DNA of 64,000 nt from Raffaelea ambrosiae. Lineage: Eukaryota; Ascomycota; Sordariomycetes; Ophiostomatales; Ophiostomataceae. The translations under genes were made by a program, and so were the position numbers. Every line of letters starts with the position of its first letter. Position 1 is the first letter of the stretch. Positions 46,535-57,087 of the stretch are shown in pieces. The stretch is from the NCBI GenBank assembly GCA_002778195.1, contig PCDI01000013.1:62001-126000 (forward strand), written 5' to 3'. Below the pieces are notes generated by a model. That model was not told where the DNA came from. It ran no database searches and saw only the letters and a list, made by a program, of their open reading frames with translations.

Positions 46535-48060
46535 TCAATGATCAAACTCGGGCCTTGCCCGAAAAGGCAGCCGTTTTCTCGCCAGAGCATCCACGTCACC
46601 AGTCACCAGCCGCCCAAGCCCCTCGCCCAAGTCTTCGATCGTCCCATTCGCGGTTGTCAATGGAGTCTCGAGCCTGAAGGACGCGCTCCCCGCAGCTGGG
46701 TCACAGTGGCTTCGTCTTTGCCGTGAGCCTCTGTGTTGGCAAAACACCACAAGGCCCTCACGAGGTGGCCCCTCAAGTCCCCCGAGTATGTGGCCGCATC
46801 GGCAACTTCCTGGAGATGCTGTGCGGCTGAAACAAATTCGCCGCCTTCTTGCCTGAGCATGTCGGCCACGGTGAACAGAGAGCCTGCTCGGGGCCTGGCT
46901 GCCTCGTGCCATAGTGACCCCTGCATGCATCGTCGGCCTTGTCGCTGCGCAGGCACGCCATGGCACAGATGCCAACATGTGGGACTTTTTTGGCTGGGTC
47001 GTTCTTGTTGTGGAAGTCTGTCGCACGCTCAATGAACTCTACGGCCTTCTGGGGCAAGGGACTCGTAGGCTTGGGCAAATCAAGGTGACAGGGGCTCTTC
47101 GATGGCCTCGGGTACCCTCCGAGAACGTTCGTAGGCCTTGATGGCCTCACGGGGGCCGGGCTAGGTCGAGATGGATATGGCCAGGCAAGCCTGTATGTGT
47201 CTGTGCCATCAGAGCTGTTGGAAGTGTTGCCGTTTTCCTCGCTAGAGGCAGAGCCTACATGGGAGTCGGAGACTCTGGCTTCAGATGCCTTTCCCCTTGT
47301 CGGAGACTGTCAGGCCAAGCTTCTCGGCTCGACCGGACAAACTTGGAGACAGACTTGGTCTCTACGTCGGCCGGGATCCAGGCCACAACGTCGTACCTGT
47401 CCACGGAAGCCAGCAACAGGTCGGTGGCGGTCGGTGCTCACAGAGCTGCCCCCCTTGGGGCAGGCCGGCGTGCAAGGCAGCAGCCGACTCGTATGCCAAA
47501 GATCTTGATGGGCGGCTCGACAAGTGAGAGGGAGATGCAGGGAAACGGGGAGGGTCTGCATGGGTCCCTCTAGGCTAACAAGATGACCAATTTGCCCAAT
47601 CAGCGAGAAGAGTTTCTTGCAGAAGCATGAGCTGTCCAGTTTCAAAAACTTGGGCTGTTTCCCGACGTGGTCCACGAACGGCTGGTCTACGGGTGTGTTG
47701 TATTGTCTCTCCTTTTTCTCATCTTTCTCATCTTTGGCGGAATTGCTAGGCTAGCTGGTCTTGACAACGGCTGCAGAAATCCGCAGCAGTAAGAAAACAA
47801 ACCAGGAGGGGCCCCCCACCAGTGAGACGAGAACTGCCTGGACTGCCACGGCCGCGGCCTGGAAGGGCGGGTTGTGACCGTTTGCGCAGCGGAAGAGTCT
47901 GGTCTCCGAAAAGCAGGCCGGACTCCGCTTCTGCAGAGTGTCTCCAAATCCTGTCGCTTTTGGCAAGAAAATACATCGACAGCCTGTGCATCGACAAGGA
48001 AGCAGGTGGTGGTCGAGATGCCTGCAGGACTTGGGGAGGGCCTCGTAGGTCTCGAGCATA
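46535..48060 (-). pseudogene. decayed NB-ARC/TPR (NLR-type) gene
   Basis: Coding-like segments lie in order on the minus strand but in changing frames. At about 48.06-47.75 kb there are possible N-terminal helical fragments (ETYEALPKS; QAAAVAVQAVLVSLVG). At 47.68-47.54 kb, KQPKFLKLDSSCFCKKLFSL is seen. At 47.42-47.28 kb, YDVVAWIPADVETKSVSKFV is followed in another frame by EKLGLTVSDKG; both match the core of fungal NB-ARC ATPases just after the P-loop. At 47.07-46.93 kb, KAVEFIERATDFHNKNDPAK appears. At 46.93-46.68 kb a second frame reads FTVADMLRQEGGEFVSAAQH with YSGDLRGHLVRALWCFA, TPR-like. At 46.69-46.535 kb a third frame reads LTTANGTIEDLGEGLGRLV to the stop. No P-loop survives and at least three frameshifts are needed, so no full-length product is possible. 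The NLR identity rests mainly on the NB-ARC piece. Confidence 0.55.
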
Positions 48061-48844
48061 GAAAAGGAGGCTGGAGCGACCTAGAAGAGGCCTGGGGGGG
48101 CCCAAAGGGCCTGACAAGCAAGGTATTCACACAAGTTTGTGGCATTACCAGGCAAATCGCTGATTGGTCCCTGTGTGGTTCTGGGTGGCCCTAAGTGGTC
48201 TCGTGAGCCTCATTAGACCTGCAGAGACCACGATGCATGGCCAACGCAACCACCTTCGACATTGTTTGCCTACAATAAAGAAGGGGGGAAAGGATTGTGA
48301 AATGACTCAACCCAGCTGCAACATTTGGCTGCATTTCAAACGGGCTGTGCTGCCTTGGGAGGCCCAGTTGGGGAATGACAGGCTGTGAGCGGCTCGTGGG
48401 AGGATTAGGCGCCTGGCCGAGGTGAATGGCCGCATGGCCGTCTTTTGCGACCACAAGTCATCCTGGAGACTACAAGCCGTATTAGGTACCATTTCGAGTG
48501 TCGAGCGCAGTTGCAAGCCTGTCCTGGACACCACAGCTGGGAGGCTCAAAGCATAAAGTCGCCCTTTTCTGGTGTCTTGGACTTTTGATTTTTTTTTCTT
48601 GTTCTTTCTTGTTCTTTTGCTTTCCAATTCAATCTCATGTCCAGTTCGGTTCTTTGATTTGAATTCAGACGGGGTTTCAATTCACTTGTGCTTGTCTCTC
48701 TTTGGGTTTCCTGTCAATTTTCAAACTCAGGCTCAGTCTTTTCAAGCCCCCGTTCATCGTCCTCCACTGCCACATGCACACGTTGCCCTGCGCTTTCACT
48801 GTGTCATCGTCAGCCTCACATCCACCCACATCTCATCTCTCATC
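48061..48844. promoter_or_regulatory. promoter and leader of the trefoil-like gene
   Basis: No intact gene is seen. The stretch just before the start codon at 48845 is pyrimidine-rich (T/C tracts at 48585-48625 and 48760-48840), as is common upstream of well-expressed fungal genes. The leftmost part may contain further eroded NLR sequence. Confidence 0.45.
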
Positions 48845-49951
48845 ATGGATCATTCCAACAGCGAGATAATGTCTCCCAACATTGCTCCGTCGTACTTTGA
48901 CCCGTACTCCACCGCGGCTCTGCCGTTCCACACTGAGGTCGCTCAGTGGGACAACAACCAGGGCAACTGCCAGGATGACAACAACAGCGACAACGACAGT
49001 GCCAGCGACAATGCCAGCGACGACGACAGCAAGACCCAGTCGGCCCAGCTCGAGGACTGGCACAGCGACCACACCTGGCAGGGCGACGAAGAATACAACC
49101 CCGGCGAGTGGAACGACGAGAAGAAGGCTGCTTTCATGGCCGACGACGCCAACAACACCAATGGCACCGATGGCACCGACGGCACCGACGGCACCGACGA
49201 CAACGCCCCCCCACCCATGGCCAAGGATTTTCCTGAGATGGACGGCTCCGGCTATTCCGTCGACGAGGCCTTCAACCACTTCGACAGTGCTGCTCCGGCC
49301 TTCTTCGGGCCGCCCGGCAGCTACGACGCGTCGCCTCCGGTCTGCCGCGACGGCCACGAGGGCTGCGCAGGCAACCAAGAGTGGTACGACGTGCAGACCA
49401 GCGACTACGACCAGTACGACGGCGGCGGATGCGGCTCCGGCCACGGCCAGTACGATCCGTACGGCCAGTACGACCACGCGTACGACTACACCAACAGGGA
49501 GGAATACGACGCCTTCGCCGACGTCAAGGGCGTCTTGGACACGCCTTGGCCTGGGGTTACCTTCCTGATCCTCCAACACGGCACCAACCGCGCCATCACG
49601 CTCTTGGACAAGGGCGAGGTCGTCCTCGAGGACCGCCACGCCCGGGGCGCCAACAACCGCTGGCAGGTGGTCGAGAAGAACGGCTACTATGGCCTCTACA
49701 ATCCCCAGTGCCACACGTACCTGGGCCGGGACGGCTTCAGCGCCCGCGGCGGCATCCGCGCCACGGCACGCGTGCTCCAGAACTGGGAGCTGCTCATGCT
49801 GCGGCCGCACATCGTGGACAAGTCCTTCCAGATCGTGATGCCGCACTGGTGGCACACGCTCACCGTGGTGTCGGTGGCGCAGGACGGCCAGCATCTGGCA
49901 CGGACGATGCACGGGAACACGGCCTGGCAATTCGTATCCGAGAGCACTTAA
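48845..49951 (+). CDS. acidic N-terminus plus beta-trefoil-like protein, 368 aa
   Basis: The open frame extends upstream only from a GTG, so the ATG at 48845 (CATCATGG) is taken (MDHSNSEIMSPN). Residues 1-230 are acidic and disordered: Asn/Asp/Ser-rich, with a TDGTDG array (near residues 104-118), then Tyr/Asp/Gln-rich segments (YDQYDGGG; YGQYDHAYDY). Residues about 235-366 look like a trefoil of the fascin/ricin type, with hydrophobic-Q-G and hydrophobic-W repeats: VTFLILQHGTNRAITLL, NNRWQVVEKNGYYGLYN, TYLGRDG, WELLMLRPH, AWQFVSE. Such folds bind sugars or proteins. No signal peptide is present, so an intracellular role is likely. The function is unknown. The downstream poly-T tract at 50026-50037 is probably in the 3' UTR. 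Confidence 0.85.
   Translation: MDHSNSEIMSPNIAPSYFDPYSTAALPFHTEVAQWDNNQGNCQDDNNSDNDSASDNASDDDSKTQSAQLEDWHSDHTWQGDEEYNPGEWNDEKKAAFMADDANNTNGTDGTDGTDGTDDNAPPPMAKDFPEMDGSGYSVDEAFNHFDSAAPAFFGPPGSYDASPPVCRDGHEGCAGNQEWYDVQTSDYDQYDGGGCGSGHGQYDPYGQYDHAYDYTNREEYDAFADVKGVLDTPWPGVTFLILQHGTNRAITLLDKGEVVLEDRHARGANNRWQVVEKNGYYGLYNPQCHTYLGRDGFSARGGIRATARVLQNWELLMLRPHIVDKSFQIVMPHWWHTLTVVSVAQDGQHLARTMHGNTAWQFVSEST
49160..49203 (+). repeat. 12/9-bp coding tandem repeat (GGCACCGAC)
   Basis: Four to five units of GGCACCGAY encode (NGT)DGTDGTDG in the acidic part of the trefoil-like protein. Confidence 0.85.
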
Positions 49952-50374
49952 TGACGTATCTTGACCTCAAGGTCTGGTTGGAAGGCGGTTGTTTCTTTCC
50001 TTTTTTGGGGGGGGCCTTTTCTTTTTTTTTTTTTTTTGTTGATCAGTAGTTAAGAAATCTGACATCAAGATGCCTGCCTGTCTTTGACTTGGTATATATC
50101 TCTTTTGCGTGAACTCACCCGTATCCTGTGCCCGTAATATACGCGCAGGCGGACCACCGGACGATGCTGGCCTGGGCCGAGCGTCTCCGGCAGGCGATGC
50201 CGCCGTGGACGGGCGAAGAGGATCAACACCGTGAACCGCGTCCGATGCGGCTAGGACCGCTGTGCTGTGCGCATGGCCGGTCTGGGGTTCACGGCGCAGA
50301 CGGCGCTCGGAGAGGCCCCCGACGCAGCAGCAGCAATAGTGCGACCACCAGGAAACACCTCAAAGCCGGCATCG
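49952..50374. other. 3' region of the trefoil-like gene and unassigned DNA
   Basis: It holds T-rich and G-rich runs after the stop codon. The part from about 50,150 is GC-rich and may contain the eroded 3' portion of the dehydrogenase fragment to its right, but no readable domain remains. Confidence 0.4.
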
Positions 50375-50731
50375 TCACGTTCGGCCAAGACCAGGCGGCG
50401 GCCACACCCAACGATGTGGACGAGAGAGCCATTGTTGTGCGGGCTCCGTATCACGGACTGGATGCGCTGGCCGAGTGGCTGGGACGAGACCAGGTGCTGT
50501 TACAGAAAGGGGGGTTGCTTGGATGTCGAGAGAAGAGATATTGCCTATGCTACGGGAGTGTATGGGGTCATTGCGAGGTCCTCTGGCCTGTGAGCGAAGA
50601 AACCTGAGGAAGTCTCGACCCACAATCAGCACCTGGGCCGCGCCTGCCCGCCCAAATGCCCGCGCAATGGCATAGCCAATGCCGCCGACGGCGCCGGTGA
50701 CCAGCACGGTCCGGCCGGCCTGGATGGCCAT
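50375..50731 (-). pseudogene. 5' fragment of a short-chain dehydrogenase
   Basis: The ATG at 50731 opens MAIQAGRTVLVTGAVGGIGY, continuing AIARAFGRAGAAQVLIVGRD. This is the first beta strand, the TGxxxGIG dinucleotide-binding loop, the first helix and the second strand of a classical short-chain dehydrogenase. After about residue 45 the sequence stops resembling the family, with no NNAG or YxxxK motif in any frame nearby. The frame closes at 118 residues, about half the normal length. It is therefore a truncated or decayed gene. A continuation through an intron into the GC-rich DNA below 50,375 is possible but I could not trace it. Confidence 0.6.
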
Positions 50732-52846
50732 GTCGAAGGTGATTGGTTTCTGGGCAGGACGACAACGACTTGAACTTTCGTGCTTGTTCTACTTGATGGG
50801 CAGAGATGAGAACTGCATGCTGGGGCTACATTGGACAGGCAATGGAAAGGTTGTTTATAGCCAAATCTCACATTTTGGATATGTCAACCACCCCCTTCGA
50901 AAGCCTATATCTTTTCCTCGTCTCCGCATTGTCCAGCAGAACATGTAGTGCTGTCGTGCGGGATTCCGCCTATTATGCCAACGTTGAACAGCATTCTGGG
51001 CGTGCGGAATTCCGCACAACAGGCGGCGGCTTACATGGACGTGTATGGCAGTATCCGGGCCTGTACGACGAAGACAAAGAGGCCATGACGAATGTGAAAG
51101 AAAAGCCAATCCGTCCTGCTGACCGTCGAGCCCCGTCTTGCTTCCTGGACGCCTTGGACCGCACGCGAGGAAGGAAGCCCGAGCATGGGGTTGTGCAACC
51201 CCAAGGCCGCAACACGGAGCCTTGCCTCTTTCGCAGCCGGCTTCGTCCAATGCAGTGCACCTATGCCCGAGGACGGCTGGGGCCCTTCGCGTGAGCCGGG
51301 GCAGCAGTTGCCCGGCGGCTGCGGCGGCGCTGGGACGGGCTTTCCGTGGCGCTTCCCGGTGGAACGACAACGCAGCGGCAGCACAATGGAGCCGGCTCGT
51401 TTTTGTCTCCCACAAAAGGAACAGGTCAATTGTGAAACTTTTTTTTTTCAAGACGGCTCCAAAGGACAAACCCAAGTGTAAAAAAGGCGATGCTTTTGGC
51501 CTCGCCTATTCTTTTCAGACGATCATGGCAGGCACCGACCGTCCAAGTGGAAATAATAATACACGCCCTTGGAAGTATATATATATATATGCAAGCAGCT
51601 GCAAACAGAGTGCTTCGGAGCTTGCCAAAGAGGAAACAGAGAGAGTTGGGCCTTGGAAAAAAAGGGCACACGGGCACACGAGCACACGATCACACCTTTT
51701 TGCATGCACACGCCTTTTATATACGAGCCGATATGTATGGGGAATGGCACCACCTGAAAGCCGCCTTGTTGATGTGGACAGAGGAAAGTTGCACGAGAAA
51801 GCCCATTGTTTCTCTGCAGACGAGATCTGATGAATCACTGCCTGTTCAGAATGCCACACCACCCACCACATACCCACCCCATGGCCTAGCATTCGCGGAA
51901 GCGGGAATTGGAAAGGGAAACACAATTTTTTCTCAAAAACTCAATTGCATAGACTACTCCATTTGTTCGTTATAACCCCCCCTCTTTTTTTTCCCCCTCC
52001 CTATTTTCGCACCCCCTTGTCAAGGTGAACGGTAGCATTTGACGTGCATGAAGAAAAACAAAAACCAAAAAAAAAAAAAAAAAGCGCCTGCTTCTGTGGA
52101 GACAGATGCTCGATGCGAGGAGCCGAAAGTTGACGTGCCGACCGCCGGGCGACGTTCGCTTCTCTTTTTTCTTTCGCGCCCATGTCCGCGCCGGGAGGAA
52201 CAGTTGCATGGACTGCGCTGGCTGTTACGAGTAGCAGTTTCAGTACATAGCCACTGCAGCATACGCGTACTGTCTGGCCATCTGTTGGCGCTACCCCCAC
52301 CCCGGATGGCACATTCTGTGGAGAAGTGCTGTTGTGCTTCGGCTTGGGGGAGTCAGTGACGTGCTCGACTCGGCAGCCAGCCGTGTGCTTACTGTGAAAC
52401 AGACTCGTCACAATTGCTGCCGTGCTTGGATAGCTGGCCATACGCATCTGCGCCTCGTGCATTTCTTCGTTTCAAGACAGCATGCGTGATCAGTTGCGAT
52501 GCCTTCCTATGATTTGTGCGTATGCAACGTTGAAGTAGAGAAAGGAGACCAGAGAAATCCAAAAAAAAAAATAATAATAATAAATAAATAACAAAATAAA
52601 CACTCGGAAACAAAAAGAAAGAGAGCGCTGCGAGAAACGTGACCTCCATACACCAACGTGCGCTTCGGGTATACCAACCAGGCTGCCGCCTATCTGTGCT
52701 GTCTATCTAGTAATACAATTCTATTCGTATGCGTGTTGCTGTGGTTTGGCGAGATCGCGGTTTTGTGGTTTTGTGTGATTCAAGCCGCGTTCCCAGAATG
52801 GTATGCAAAACAAGATGCTCAAGAATGCCCCCCCCCCGGCTGGGAC
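50732..52846. other. 2.1 kb without an intact gene
   Basis: Coding-like but frame-broken sequence lies at about 50.93-51.42 kb on the plus strand (see findings). The rest has A/T homopolymers, a (TA)n run near 51576-51590 and AAT/AAAT runs at 52570-52592. Confidence 0.45.
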
Positions 52847-54421
52847 TCAGTGTTTGGACGGGAGCTCGCTGCCCAGTGGCCGCGTCAACCGTTCATCGTT
52901 TGTGATGGTCATGTCGTCGTCCGACTGCACGCCCAGCCTCGAGTCATTGGGCGTGTTTTCGTTCTGGCTTGTCAGGACATCGTCCTCCATCTTCTCGTCC
53001 GCTCCCCTCTGGGAGGACGACAGCTTGTCGCTCGAGCGGAACTCACCGCCTGCCGACACCGGGTTGGCAGACCCGGCGTCGTCGTCACCATCGTCACCAT
53101 CATCCCGCGCACCTGCTGAAGCAGCACCACCGGCCGGCGCACCACCGGCGCCGCCCGGGCCGCCGCCACCGGCGGCGGCCATTTTGCGGAAGTCGGCCAT
53201 GCGCTTGCGCGTGGACAGCATGCTGGTGGCGGTGGCGAGGACCCACCAGGACAGCAGGACGGGCAGGGCGATGTAGTCGTGCTTGAAGCAGCCGTCGGTC
53301 CAGGCCTGGACGAGGAGCAGGTAGGTTTCGTGGGCGGGGAAGGCGTAGCCGATGCGGTAGAAGGGGGAGCTCAGCTCCAGGGGGAACACGGTGCTGGCGA
53401 CGTTGACGAGGACCCAGGAGAGGACGATGAAGGGCGAGAAGGGCATGGGCACGAAGCTGGCGATGAGCGAGTCGAAGAGCAGGTTGTTGACGTCCATGAA
53501 CAGCCACTCGATCATCCAGGTGCGCGCAAAGTGGATGCCGTGGACGGCCCAGCCCTCGCGGAAGCCCCAGATGTAGCCGGTGATGGCCAGCGACAGCAGC
53601 AGCGAGTAGATCTTGCCGGCCACGAAGCGCACCAGCCACACGCGCGACGTCGGCAGCGCGGCCAGCATGCCGCACTGCATGGCGATGCCGTTGAGCGCCA
53701 GCACGAAGAAGAACTGGCTGATGATGGGCATGACCATGTTGACCGTGTTGAGGTACATGCGCGCGCCCTGCGGCACCGGGTGCATGTTGACCTCGGAGGC
53801 GAGGATGGGGTTGAGAAAGGCCGACGCGGCGGCGGGGCTCGACGTGTTGAGCGCCCGCAGCGCCGCCGCGGCCGTGGGCGTCTGGTAGAAGAAGCCGCGG
53901 GCGGCGCCGATCAGCGTCTCCATGCTGGCCTTGACAAAGGAGTCGCTGGCGGCCGGGTAGCGCGCCTCGTCGTAGATGTAGGTCAGCGTCTGGGACGCGT
54001 TGTAGACGGCGGCCGTGGCGTTGCCGTCGACGGCGGCGTCGAGCAGCCGGCGGGTGGCGCCCGGCTGGGCGTACAGCGCGCCCCAGTACTGGTTCTGGTG
54101 GCAGACGGCGTGCCGCAGGGCGGCCGGGTCCGGGTACTGCGCGGGCGAGGCGAACTCGAGCGTGGGGAAGCTGGGGGCGGCCAGGTACTGGTAGGCGGCG
54201 GGCATGGACTGGCCGATGGCGTCGCCGTCAAAGTCGACGACGAGGATCTTGAGGTTGTGCACGCGGTGGCTCTGGTGGAAGGCCGAGCCGAAGAACCACG
54301 ACATGACGCACAGGAACAGCAGGACGAGCATGACGCCGGCGCGCGAAAGGTTGACGACAAAGCCCTTGCCCTTGGTCGCCCACCAGGACGGCCGCGCCTG
54401 GGGCAAGCCGCTGTCGTCCAT
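52847..54421 (-). CDS. SNG1-family (DUF3533) membrane protein, 524 aa
   Basis: This is a single exon. The open frame extends upstream through a His run only from a TTG, so the ATG at 54421 (MDDSGLPQARPSWW) is taken. The layout matches yeast SNG1, the nitrosoguanidine-resistance and drug-tolerance protein. A single membrane helix (about residues 29-48, MLVLLFLCVMSWFFGSAF) is followed by a large luminal/extracellular domain of about 200 residues with possible N-glycosylation sites (NATAAVYNAS). Then come five to six membrane segments, including MPIISQFFFVLALNGIAM, LLLSLAITGYIWGF, FSPFIVLSWVLVNVASTVF and YIALPVLLSWWVLATATSML. The C-terminal cytosolic tail is Gly/Ala-rich then acidic (DDGDDGDDD). 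Yeast SNG1 influences plasma-membrane lipid asymmetry and drug resistance; whether this one does is inference. Confidence 0.92.
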   Translation of the reverse strand: MDDSGLPQARPSWWATKGKGFVVNLSRAGVMLVLLFLCVMSWFFGSAFHQSHRVHNLKILVVDFDGDAIGQSMPAAYQYLAAPSFPTLEFASPAQYPDPAALRHAVCHQNQYWGALYAQPGATRRLLDAAVDGNATAAVYNASQTLTYIYDEARYPAASDSFVKASMETLIGAARGFFYQTPTAAAALRALNTSSPAAASAFLNPILASEVNMHPVPQGARMYLNTVNMVMPIISQFFFVLALNGIAMQCGMLAALPTSRVWLVRFVAGKIYSLLLSLAITGYIWGFREGWAVHGIHFARTWMIEWLFMDVNNLLFDSLIASFVPMPFSPFIVLSWVLVNVASTVFPLELSSPFYRIGYAFPAHETYLLLVQAWTDGCFKHDYIALPVLLSWWVLATATSMLSTRKRMADFRKMAAAGGGGPGGAGGAPAGGAASAGARDDGDDGDDDAGSANPVSAGGEFRSSDKLSSSQRGADEKMEDDVLTSQNENTPNDSRLGVQSDDDMTITNDERLTRPLGSELPSKH

Positions 54422-56946
54422 GGCCGGCAGATGGGTGTGGTGGTGGTGGTGGTGGTGGTGGTTGTGGTGATGACGCTCACGATGTGCAAGTTGGTGATGG
54501 CCAAATGAGGTATCACAAAGATGCAATCAACAGCAACGAACGGCTACCAGCAGCAATCATCAGCAATGTTGGGTATGAAATGAGCAGAAGAACGGGAATC
54601 CAACGAAAAAAGAAGAACAAGAAAAAGGAACCCAAAGGGGGACCAGTAAATAAACTACACAGGCGAAAATGGCCTCCAGCCCAGAAGGGGAACAGGGGAA
54701 TGCGCCAGGCCGCCCAGCAAGACCAGTCGCAGGCGCGGAATCCCGAGCGCCGCCGGCTGTCTGGTACGCGAGCGCACACGGGGCAACTAACTGGTGGGCG
54801 CCACTCATACCCGCCATGCGCGATCACTGGTGCTGGGAGCGATCTCCGGCGGCCCAGTAAAGTCCGGGCCAGCACTTCCCTGTTGTGGACAAGCTTTGGC
54901 CCAAAGGCCTTAACAGTCAGCTGATCCGGGGACGGGGCTGGGCAGATCAGGCAGATCAAGGCAGGCAAGTGCGAGCAAGTGCGAGCAAGCCAACACCGTC
55001 CAAGTCAGCGGCTCTCTCACTGGCACCAGGAAATCCGCCGCGGCTGTATGCCCACTTTCCCCCCCCCCCAAGTGTGTTATATAATCAACCCGTTTCGAGC
55101 GGTCCGTCCTTTCGGTCGGTTTTCGGACAGCCCAGATTTGCCGAAAGCGCTCGCCCCCCCCGCTCCTCGCGTCTTTCTTGGTCCGCAGCGAGCGCGAAGG
55201 CGCGAAAACAGCTGTGCTCGGCCCCGGTGGACCTGCCCGCCAAGAACCAGCAAACATGCACTAGACACGGGGGGGCACCCCCAAGGCTTGGATTTTTTTT
55301 GCCTTGTGCTGTCTGTGTCATCATTAGCGTCCTTGTCATTCGTCTGATGCCTTTTCGGATGGCATTTTCGGTTTTCAGTTGTGTTTCCCCTTTTCTGGCT
55401 TCGTCCATTTCCTATTTCCGGATGTCCAGATTTCAACTCCCTGCTCGCCGCTCCCAGGCTCCGGGTTTCTGGTTCTTTGGTTCCTGGGGGAGGGGGTTCG
55501 GGCTCTTCTTTTTCACAGGCGCTTGCTGGTATTTTCTTCCGTGACGCCAGGTTTTCGTATCTCACGAATCGCTTGACCCTGATCAGGCCTGTAGCCTTTT
55601 TTTTTTCTTCTCTTTTCTTTTTGTCTCGCCTTTCCCCTTGCGCACTCTCGCGTGACCGTCATGGCTCTTCTTTCTGTCTTTTTTTATGCCGTCTCTCATG
55701 ATCCCCATCCGCCACAGCCTCTTGCCTGACTTGTACGCACGGGTGTCCCATGCTGTGTTCGGTCCCGACAAGCACGAGTTCATACCCCTATAGCATGCAA
55801 GACGAGAACCCCAGCTCGGCTGCCCCCGGAGTTTTCCACTGACCCGCTTCGCCGGAAACACACGCCGCGTCGGAACGCCAACGAAGATGTCGGCGCATCC
55901 TGTGAATCGCCGTCCGTCTCGTGTCTGCTCCGTCTGCCTCCGCTTATCCTTATCCACCAACAGAGAACTGTCTCCTGGGCTTGTCTCGTTTGTGTAAGGC
56001 GCAGCATGGCGGCAACTTCCGCAAGGCCCCTCCTCACTCGAGTTTCATGCAGCCCGCGCCCGACCACCTCGGTCGATCCGCGGACGTTTGCCCGACCCGG
56101 TAAGCGGCCACTATGAGGACGGCAGCTGCTCGACGGAAAAATTGTGTTGTCGCCGAGTTTCGCTCACCAAGGGGGGCGGGGCGTTGATCTTTGCATATTT
56201 ATCAGTTCTGCGCTTCGTGCAATACGGTTCCCCCCTTCCCCCCGTCAAAATCTTTTTTTTCCTCATGCAGCTGCAAGCTGGCCTATCCGTCCACTTCCAT
56301 ACCTGTCATCTGTCGCATATCACGGAAACACAGGCCAAGAGAAAAGCCACAGCTCTAGTGCCTCGCACCCCAGAACGAGCAGCAATCACAGAGGAACTTT
56401 CCTTGTACAAGCTGCCTTGTACTCGACAAGTACTCCTACCATGAGAAGAAGGGGGGCGTGCCTCTAGAAAACGCGTGTCGAGACAGCTCACCCAGTCGTG
56501 TGCCCTGTCGGTCATATTTTAGGTTAGAGGGGAGGGGGGCGGGATGTCTTTTCATGTTCTAGAAGCGCCTGAATCTTGTCCTGGTTCTACATTTTTCTTT
56601 TTTTTTCCCTTGCCCTCTCTCTTTCTGTCGTTTTGTTGTCCCGGTTTCTGTCATTTTTTTTTCTTTTTCTGACTTTCGTGACAGTGTGTGCCCGTATTCA
56701 ACAGTCTCACTGAAACGACAAGATGCAAAATCTGACACCTCGTGCCCACACTTCCCACGACTGTTGACAATAGTCATCGACTTTGCCACTTGGTTTGCTG
56801 CGTCCACACACACAGGCACACACAGGCGCTTACACGCGAAGCATACGAAGACACCCTCTTTCTGCCTCGTCCCCCCCCCCCTCAAGCTTCCAGGCCCTAT
56901 ATCTCCCACATCTCAGTATTCACTTTTCCATCACCCAGAACACACC
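54422..56946. other. intergenic, SNG1-family promoter and unassigned DNA
   Basis: The leader of the SNG1-family gene contains a (TGG)n run at 54437-54463. The remaining about 2.4 kb has GC-mixed and CT-rich stretches and no supportable gene on either strand. Confidence 0.5.
54437..54463. repeat. (TGG)n run in a 5' leader
   Basis: About nine TGG triplets lie directly upstream of the SNG1-family start. On the gene strand they read CAC/CCA, an in-frame His run without an upstream ATG. Confidence 0.85.
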
Positions 56947-57087
56947 ATGTCAGACATGCAGCAAGACACAAACACAACCGGAACGGCCTTCCGGGTTGCG
57001 CCTACGTACGCCGGTGTTGCCCCGACCCGTTCAACAGCAAGACCAAAAAGGAGAGAATGGACCGAGAAAAGACGCGCCAACCGGTAA
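56947..57087 (+). CDS. candidate 46-aa small ORF
   Basis: The ATG in CACACCATG context follows a pyrimidine-rich stretch and opens MSDMQQDTNTTGTAF, ending in a basic tail (RPKRREWTEKRR) before TAA. Another frame of the same DNA reads DPFNSKTKKERMDREKTRQP and ends exactly at a GTAAGA donor-like site. Either frame could therefore belong to a small or intron-containing gene that I cannot complete. No family is recognised. Confidence 0.28.
   Translation: MSDMQQDTNTTGTAFRVAPTYAGVAPTRSTARPKRREWTEKRRANR

Noticed and set aside
48572..48844. N-terminal extension of the trefoil-like gene with a signal-peptide-like start
   Set aside because: The frame begins with GTG inside a pyrimidine-rich leader. 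The hydrophobic residues come from T-rich DNA and not from a coding signal.
48833..49930. Minus-strand 365-codon frame opposite the trefoil-like gene
   Set aside because: Val/Gly/Ala-rich antisense shadow; the sense strand has the plausible start and fold.
53279..54508. Plus-strand 409-codon frame opposite the SNG1-family gene
   Set aside because: It is an antisense mirror of a long GC-rich exon. Repetitive Glu/Val/Gly/His composition and no domain.
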